From positions 1-12,274 of the forward strand of contig CAKPLV010000011.1 of assembly GCA_934167735.1 (NCBI GenBank): DNA of 12,274 nt. Reading direction: 5' to 3'. The translations under genes and the position numbers were made by a program. Below, in pieces: positions 7,367 through 12,274 of the stretch. Below the pieces are notes generated by a model. The model did not search any database. It had not been told where the DNA came from and saw nothing but the letters and a program-made list of their open reading frames with translations. Origin of the DNA: an uncultured Clostridia bacterium (GTDB lineage: Bacteria > Bacillota > Clostridia > TANB77 > CAG-508). Numbering within the stretch: the stretch's first letter is position 1; every line of letters begins with the position of its first letter.

Positions 7367-8404
7367 ATGAAAGATAAAAGTAAAAAAACAATAATGATAA
7401 TATTAATAATTTTAACAGCATTAAGTAACCTATATTACTTGATAAATGTAGTATCAGGGAAGATAGACGTAAGTCAAATGATGGGAGACGGATTATTCGT
7501 ATCAAAAATACAGATAATAGTTCATGGAATATGTATCATAATAAATGCAATTCTAGCAATTTTAGTATTAAAAGATATAAAAAAATGTAAAATAGCAATA
7601 ATCACATTAAATGTAATACAACTATTATTAGGAAATTCGTTTAATGTTATATCTGCAATAATCAATATAATATTAGTTTCATCAATGACAAAAGATGAAA
7701 ATGAAGAAAAGAAAAAGGAAAATAAAAACTTGCCAGAATTAGAAGAAGTACCACAACACAAATGGTATGTATATTTAGGAATATTTATATTTTTATTTAT
7801 AATTTGCTATACACCAGCACTAAAAATAATACCAATAAAAACTAAAGTGCAAGCAATAATTTTAACGGCAATGTTATATGTAATTCAAATAACATTATTA
7901 ATTATACCAATGTTTAAAGAATTAAAAAGAGATTTTAAAGCATTTAAAAGTAACTTCAAATTATATATAAAAAATATGTTGCCAAGATTTGGAATAATAT
8001 TAATAATATATATTATATCAAGTTTAGCAGTTACTAGGTTTGTTAGTGCAATACCAACAAATCAAGAATTAATTAGTCAAATGCCAATATATGTGTCAGC
8101 ATTTTTAGCAATTATAATTGCACCATTAACAGAAGAATTAATGTTTAGAGGATTTATGAAAAAATTCATCAAAAATGATATTGCATTTATAATTATAAGT
8201 TCTATTGTATTTGGTGGATTACATGTTATAAATGCAACAGAAATTAATCAATATTTATATATAATACCATATTCAATTTTGGGATTAGCATTTTCATTAA
8301 ATTATGTAAAAACTAAAAATATAGCTAGTAATATGATGTTACATGCAACATGGAATTCATTGGCGATTCTAGCTTTGATTGTAACAAAATTAATACAAAT
8401 TTAA
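7367..8404 (+). CDS. CPBP-family intramembrane glutamic protease (CAAX/Abi)
   Basis: A 345-residue polytopic membrane protein. All three catalytic motifs of the CPBP family are present: EELMFRG (Glu256, Glu257, Arg261), FGGLH (Phe282, His286) and HATWN (His326, Asn330). N-terminal hydrophobic segments at about 8-28, 45-65 and 72-105 precede a Lys/Glu-rich cytoplasmic loop (106-130). Further segments at about 135-190, 210-230 and 240-345 form the protease core. The family includes Rce1 CAAX proteases, MroQ-type peptide processors and bacteriocin self-immunity proteins. Which of these applies cannot be told, and no peptide substrate is seen nearby. The ATG at 7367 is preferred over the GTG at 7358, because the GTG lies inside the ribosome site AAAGGTG (7354-7360), which is 6 bases from 7367. 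An extended -10 lies just upstream. Confidence 0.9.
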   Translation: MKDKSKKTIMIILIILTALSNLYYLINVVSGKIDVSQMMGDGLFVSKIQIIVHGICIIINAILAILVLKDIKKCKIAIITLNVIQLLLGNSFNVISAIINIILVSSMTKDENEEKKKENKNLPELEEVPQHKWYVYLGIFIFLFIICYTPALKIIPIKTKVQAIILTAMLYVIQITLLIIPMFKELKRDFKAFKSNFKLYIKNMLPRFGIILIIYIISSLAVTRFVSAIPTNQELISQMPIYVSAFLAIIIAPLTEELMFRGFMKKFIKNDIAFIIISSIVFGGLHVINATEINQYLYIIPYSILGLAFSLNYVKTKNIASNMMLHATWNSLAILALIVTKLIQI

Positions 8405-8421
8405 AAATATAAATTTTATGC

Positions 8422-8450
8422 TTGAAAAGTTATAATGTAAATGATATTAT
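8422..8450 (+). promoter_or_regulatory. Strong sigma-A promoter of the LRR surface protein
   Basis: TTGAAA (8422-8427), exactly 17 bases, then TATTAT (8445-8450) with TG one base upstream (extended -10). A ribosome site AAAGGAG (8467-8473) and the ATG at 8480 follow, leaving a leader of about 23 bases. This is one of the two best promoters in the window. Confidence 0.75.
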
Positions 8451-8479
8451 GAAGATGAAGTAAATAAAAGGAGAAACAT

Positions 8480-10525
8480 ATGATGAAAAGAAGTGTAGAA
8501 AAAGGAATAACATTAATCGCACTAGTAGTAACAATCGTGGTATTATTAATACTTGCAGGAGTAAGTATATCAATGCTAACAGGAGAAAATGGAATAATTA
8601 AGCAAGCAACGGATTCAAGAATAAGACAAAGCCATTTACAAGAAGGAGAATCAATAGGATTAAAATATACAGAATATTTAACAGATGTAAGAATGAATGA
8701 CGAAAAAGCAGATTTTATGGACTATATGAAAAACAAAGGATATATTTCAGATGATGGTGTAATAGACAATAAAAATTTGATAGGAAGCAAATTGCCATTA
8801 GGTAATGGATCAGGAAGAAAAGATGTATATGTATTAGAAGAAACAGATGACGGATTTTCAGCAAATTATTATGATAAAGATGAGAAACCAGAAGAAGTAT
8901 GGAATACAAAAGATACATCTTCAGATACAACAGCTAATGCTGTGAGAGATGAGGACATGTTTGAATTTGATTCTACAACTGGTACTATATTAAGAATAAA
9001 AGAAGATTGTTTAGTTGAATATTATGATGCAAGTGCTTTTAACATTACTTATTTGGATTGTTTTGTCCGTTGGTGTAGATTAAAAGAAGATATAGATACA
9101 TTGATTGTGCCTAATTCAATTGGTGGAGTTGCTGTGAAAACAGTAAAATGTTTGGGAATAACAAATGTAAAAAATATAATAATAGAAGATGGAATTGAAT
9201 CAATAGATAATATAGGTTCACTAGATAGAGGAACAGATTATGATAAAATTGACATTGCCCTTGAACGTATAAGCATACCTAAAAGTGTAACAGATATAGG
9301 ATACAGTGCATTTGGAAATTGTGATAAGTTAAAAAGCATAAAGATAGATGAAGAAAATTCTAAATATGATAGTAGAAATAATTGTAATGCAATAATAAAT
9401 AAAGAAAATAATGAATTAATGTATGGATGTAAAACAACAAAGATTCCTAGTGGAGTAAAGAGCATAGGAAGAGAAGCTTTTTTTAACTGTAGTGGTTTAA
9501 CAAATGTATCAATACCAGAAGGTGTAACAAGCATAGGAGTAAGTGCTTTTAAATATAGTGGCTTGAAAAACATAATAGTGCCAGATAGTGTTACAAGTAT
9601 TGGAGAGGAGGCTTTTTCAAATTGCTATAATCTAACAACTGTATCAATATCTAATAATTTAACAAGTATAGAAGTTAAGACTTTTGAACAATGTTATAAT
9701 TTAACATCAATAACAATACCAGATAAAATCACAAGTATAGGATATAAGGCTTTTTATAGTTGTCAAAACTTAACATCAGATATAAAAATTCCAGAAGGTG
9801 TTACAAAGATAGATGACGAAACATTTTATTATTGCAAGAGCCTAACAAATGTTAGTTTACCAGATAGTTTAAAAACTATAAATAAATATGCTTTTTATAG
9901 ATGTAATAATTTGACAAATATAGAAATACCCAACAATGTGACTGTGATAGGAGATTGTGCTTTTTTTGAATGTAATATAACTAGTGTAAAAATTCCAGAC
10001 GGATTAACTAATATAGGAGGAGAGGTATTTGGACATTGTGCTAATTTGTCAAGTATAGTAGTTTCTGGAAGCAATACAAAATATGATAGTAGAAATAATT
10101 GCAATGCTATAATAGATACTCAAAATAATCAAATAATATATGGTTGCAAAGCAACTGAAATACCAGAAGGTGTAACAAGTATTGGAAAATATGCTTTTTT
10201 TGGAAGTGATATTTCAACAATGACAATGCCAGATAGTGTAACAAGTATTCAAGAGGATGCTTTTTGTGAATGCAAAAAATTAACTAGTATGGTAATAGGA
10301 AATAATGTAAAAAGCATAGGCAATTCAGCTTTTTATAATTGTGTTAATCTTACAACAATATTAATACCTAAAAGTGTAACAAATATAGGTGGTTCAGCTT
10401 TTTCTAATTGTAGTAATTTTACAACAGTAAATTATAAGGGTACAGAAGAAGAATGGAAAAAAATAGACATAGATTATGATAATTTTGCTCTAACCAACGC
10501 AACCATAAACTACAACTACCAATAA
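8480..10525 (+). CDS. Prepilin-type anchored BspA-like leucine-rich repeat surface protein
   Basis: A 681-residue protein in three parts. Residues 1-9 (MMKRSVEKG) are a short basic leader ending in Gly, followed by a hydrophobic helix ITLIALVVTIVVLLILAGV (10-28). This is a type III (prepilin) signal, with cleavage expected after Gly9, but with Ala in place of the usual Glu at position 5 of the mature chain. Residues 30-265 form an uncharacterised linker and head. Residues 266-651 hold 14 BspA/Treponema-type repeats (IPxxVTSIGxxAFxxCxxLTxV; LRR_5), interrupted by two near-identical inserts (293-318 and 532-557). The end, YKGTEEEWKKI, is a typical closing motif of such proteins. BspA-like proteins are surface-exposed and often bind host or matrix proteins. 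The protein probably sits outside the membrane, as a pseudopilin-like subunit or an N-terminally anchored adhesin. No pilus assembly gene or prepilin peptidase lies nearby. The ATG at 8480 has AAAGGAG 6 bases upstream. Confidence 0.85.
   Translation: MMKRSVEKGITLIALVVTIVVLLILAGVSISMLTGENGIIKQATDSRIRQSHLQEGESIGLKYTEYLTDVRMNDEKADFMDYMKNKGYISDDGVIDNKNLIGSKLPLGNGSGRKDVYVLEETDDGFSANYYDKDEKPEEVWNTKDTSSDTTANAVRDEDMFEFDSTTGTILRIKEDCLVEYYDASAFNITYLDCFVRWCRLKEDIDTLIVPNSIGGVAVKTVKCLGITNVKNIIIEDGIESIDNIGSLDRGTDYDKIDIALERISIPKSVTDIGYSAFGNCDKLKSIKIDEENSKYDSRNNCNAIINKENNELMYGCKTTKIPSGVKSIGREAFFNCSGLTNVSIPEGVTSIGVSAFKYSGLKNIIVPDSVTSIGEEAFSNCYNLTTVSISNNLTSIEVKTFEQCYNLTSITIPDKITSIGYKAFYSCQNLTSDIKIPEGVTKIDDETFYYCKSLTNVSLPDSLKTINKYAFYRCNNLTNIEIPNNVTVIGDCAFFECNITSVKIPDGLTNIGGEVFGHCANLSSIVVSGSNTKYDSRNNCNAIIDTQNNQIIYGCKATEIPEGVTSIGKYAFFGSDISTMTMPDSVTSIQEDAFCECKKLTSMVIGNNVKSIGNSAFYNCVNLTTILIPKSVTNIGGSAFSNCSNFTTVNYKGTEEEWKKIDIDYDNFALTNATINYNYQ
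9275..10432 (+). repeat. BspA-type leucine-rich repeat array (14 units)
   Basis: About 14 units of 22-24 residues, each close to IPDSVTSIGEEAFSNCYNLT, run from residue 266 to about 651. Two units are extended by a 26-residue insert with YDSRNNCNAII (DNA 9356-9433 and 10073-10150). At DNA level the phrase GTAACAAG[CT]AT and the block before GCTTTTT recur, in keeping with growth by unit duplication. Confidence 0.85.
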
Positions 10526-10532
10526 AATAAAA

Positions 10533-10563
10533 CCCCATAACATAAGTTATGGGGATATTTTTT
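10533..10563. terminator. Bidirectional intrinsic terminator between convergent genes
   Basis: CCCCATAAC (10533-10541) pairs perfectly with GTTATGGGG (10546-10554) around a 4-base loop. ATATTTTTTA follows on the plus strand. On the minus strand the hairpin is followed by a T-rich stretch (complement of 10521-10532). It can therefore end both the LRR gene and murC, whose stop codons are only about 36 bases apart. Confidence 0.9.
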
Positions 10564-11941
10564 ATTCAACAATCATAGGACCGATATTAGTAACAGTACC
10601 AGCACATAGAGTTAAGACAATATCATCTTTTTTTACATTATCTTTCAAATAAGAAGCACATTCTTCAAGAGAAGGAATATAAATAGCTTCTTTACCTAAA
10701 GAAACGATACAATCAACTAAATCTTTAGAACTGATATTATAAGTATTAGTCTCACGAGCTGCATAAATATCTGTAACAATTATATGATCAAAATCTAATA
10801 AAGCATTTGCAAAATCATTTAACAAATTAAAAGTTCTGCTATATGTATGAGGTTGGAAAACGACCCAAGATTCTTTATAATGTTTATTTTTTAGAGCTTT
10901 TGCAGTAGCTTTAACTTCTGTTGGATGATGACCATAATCATCATAAACTTTAGCTCCATTAACACAGCCTTTAAATTCAAATCTACGATCAGCACCTGTA
11001 AATTTACCTAATGCGCATTTTATATGTTCTTTTGAAATTCCATAAGTATCACATAAAGCAATACAAGCAAGAGCATTTAAAACATTGTGCTTTCCAGGAA
11101 TAGAAAGAGAAATATGTTCATAAAAATTATTATATTTATAAACATCAAATTCTGGAAAACCATCTTCATTAAAAGTAATGTTCTTTGCTGAAAAATCAAC
11201 ATCTTCATTTTCAATACCATATTTTATGCAAGGTGCTTTAGAATAAATAGGTAAATCTAAACAATTTGTATCATCAGCATTTATTATTAAATGACCATCT
11301 TCTGGTAATAATTTTACATATTTAACAAAAGCTTTTTTTACATTTTCAATATTCTTATAATAATCTAAGTGATCATTATCAATATTTAATATAATTTCAG
11401 ATTTTGGACTGAATTTTAAGAAACTTTCAACATATTCACAAGCTTCTATAATAAAATTCTCACTATTACCAACTCTGTAATTTCCATTAAGTTCTTTTAT
11501 AATAGCACCAACTTGAATACTTGGATCTTTCAAAGCTTCAAGAAAGCATAAAGAAACAAGTGAAGTTGTAGTTGTTTTTCCATGTGTACCTGAAATAGCA
11601 ATAGTATTTTCATAACATCTAGTTAATTCACCTAAAAAGTCAGATCTTTCAATAACTGGTATACCAAGTTCTTTAGCGTGAACTAATTCGGGATTATCTT
11701 TATGAATAGCTGCAGTATAAACAACACAATCAGACCCAACAACATTTTCTGGGTTGTGACCTATATATATTTTTATACCAGCATTTTTTAATGTATGTAA
11801 AATATCAGAATCAACATTATTACTTCCTGAAACTTCAAAACCCCAGTTAACAAGGATTTCTGCAATTCCACTCATACTAATTCCACCGATTCCAATCATA
11901 TGTATTTTGTTATATTTTTTTATGTTTTCAATATTTGGCAT
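10562..11941 (-). CDS. murC: UDP-N-acetylmuramate--L-alanine ligase MurC
   Basis: MurC joins L-alanine to UDP-N-acetylmuramic acid using ATP, the first peptide-adding step of peptidoglycan synthesis in the cytoplasm. The 459-residue length is normal. The N-terminal Rossmann nucleotide-binding motif is MIGIGGISMSG (15-25). The ATP loop is SGTHGKTTTT, with Lys122. The central domain has EACEY and NIDNDHLDYY. The C-terminal ligase domain begins near GADRRFEF, with DDYGHHPTE (Asp334 to Glu342) and the closing TLCAGTVTNIG. The ATG at 11941 is preferred over the in-frame GTG at 11950, because AGGGAG (11955-11950) lies 8 bases before the ATG and overlaps the GTG. It has its own promoter and is divergent from spoVG. 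The gene appears intact. Confidence 0.97.
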   Translation of the reverse strand: MPNIENIKKYNKIHMIGIGGISMSGIAEILVNWGFEVSGSNNVDSDILHTLKNAGIKIYIGHNPENVVGSDCVVYTAAIHKDNPELVHAKELGIPVIERSDFLGELTRCYENTIAISGTHGKTTTTSLVSLCFLEALKDPSIQVGAIIKELNGNYRVGNSENFIIEACEYVESFLKFSPKSEIILNIDNDHLDYYKNIENVKKAFVKYVKLLPEDGHLIINADDTNCLDLPIYSKAPCIKYGIENEDVDFSAKNITFNEDGFPEFDVYKYNNFYEHISLSIPGKHNVLNALACIALCDTYGISKEHIKCALGKFTGADRRFEFKGCVNGAKVYDDYGHHPTEVKATAKALKNKHYKESWVVFQPHTYSRTFNLLNDFANALLDFDHIIVTDIYAARETNTYNISSKDLVDCIVSLGKEAIYIPSLEECASYLKDNVKKDDIVLTLCAGTVTNIGPMIVE

Positions 11942-11973
11942 TATAAACACTCCCTGTAAATTTAATCTTTTAA

Positions 11974-12002
11974 ATTATATACTTATATAATGCAAATTTC
12001 AA
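11974..12002 (-). promoter_or_regulatory. Near-consensus sigma-A promoter of murC
   Basis: Read on the minus strand: TTGAAA (12002-11997), a 17-base spacer, then a perfect TATAAT (11979-11974). The murC ATG follows about 32 bases downstream. Just upstream lies an A/T-tract region that could act as an UP element. Confidence 0.85.
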
Positions 12003-12067
12003 GATTTTTGTTCCAATTTACTAAAAAAATACAGGCTAAAATAAAAAAATAAAAAAATGTAAAAAAA

Positions 12068-12097
12068 AGAGGGAAAAAATTTTTTTATGAAGAATAT
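12068..12097 (+). promoter_or_regulatory. Sigma-H-like promoter of spoVG
   Basis: GAAGAATAT (12089-12097) fully matches the sigma-H -10 consensus RnnGAATww. AGAGGGAAA (12068-12076) matches the -35 RnAGGAwww with one mismatch. The spacer is 12 bases. In Bacillus subtilis spoVG is a classic sigma-H gene, which supports the reading. TATAAT (12095-12100) overlaps and could serve sigma-A, but no -35 fits it. Confidence 0.5.
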
Positions 12098-12165
12098 AAT
12101 ACATAGTACATAAGAAACATATTTTACATATGTACAAATTTTAAAAAACAGTGGAGGTGCACATA

Positions 12166-12274
12166 ATGCAAATAACAGACGTACGTTTAAGAAAAGTTAA
12201 TTCAGAGAACAGAATGAAAGCTGTTGCTTCTGTAACATTCGATAATGAATTTGTTATCCATGATATCAAAGTTA
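12166..12274 (+). CDS. spoVG: Septation and global regulator SpoVG (5' part, runs off window)
   Basis: The first 36 residues are visible ([20 protein letters not shown]...[12 protein letters not shown]), an unmistakable SpoVG start. SpoVG is a small protein, usually about 85-100 residues, that binds DNA and RNA. It influences asymmetric septation in spore formers and capsule, virulence or wall genes in others. GGAGGT (12153-12158) lies 7 bases before the ATG, a strong ribosome site. The 65-base leader holds a weak inverted repeat (GTACATA 12106-12112 with TATGTAC 12129-12135). The neighbourhood with murC is common in Clostridia. SpoVG also occurs in species that do not sporulate, so it does not prove spore formation. 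Confidence 0.95.
   Translation, partial: MQITDVRLRKVNSENRMKAVASVTFDNEFVIHDIKV

Noticed and set aside
12106..12135. Riboswitch or attenuator in the spoVG leader
   Set aside because: Only a 7-base AT-rich inverted repeat with a long loop and no T-run after it; too weak to call.

Overview
The window is very AT-rich and its coding strands are packed with AAA, GAA, ATA and TTA codons. TGA ends two of the reading frames, so the standard bacterial code applies. Together with murC, spoVG, a DprA-type gene and AGGAG ribosome sites, this points to a low-GC Firmicute, most likely an uncultured gut-type Clostridia. That placement is inference from gene content and composition. No RNA gene, CRISPR array or transposase was seen, and no intergenic stretch exceeds about 235 bases.

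Layout: (1) 1-578, a damaged dprA whose N-terminal part is missing or scrambled, with one clear +1 frameshift, downstream of an anomalous GC-rich palindrome at the window edge. (2) 644-2464, a divergent DnaB/RecA-fold ATPase with a long acidic linker, under its own promoter. (3) 2698-7254, a 1518-residue SF2 helicase with an N-terminal region that may be ADP-ribosyltransferase-like and a C-terminal array of helicase-associated repeats. It lies between a strong terminator/promoter pair and a possible frameshifted tail. (4) 7367-8404, a CPBP-family membrane protease. (5) 8480-10525, a surface protein joining a prepilin-type anchor to 14 BspA-type leucine-rich repeats. (6) A bidirectional terminator, then murC on the minus strand. 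(7) A divergent intergenic region driving murC leftward and spoVG rightward; spoVG runs off the window.

The plus-strand genes between dprA and murC look like an accessory block set into a conserved chromosomal neighbourhood (murC next to spoVG is typical of Clostridia). Most have their own 17-bp-spaced or TG-extended promoter, so they look like single-gene units rather than one operon. The best candidate for something undescribed is the giant helicase. Its architecture, of a possible nucleotide-modifying N-terminal domain, SF2 motor with a changed motif VI, coiled-coil insertion and tandem HA repeats, would suit a nucleic-acid-sensing defence or RNA/DNA-processing enzyme, but the sequence alone does not prove function.
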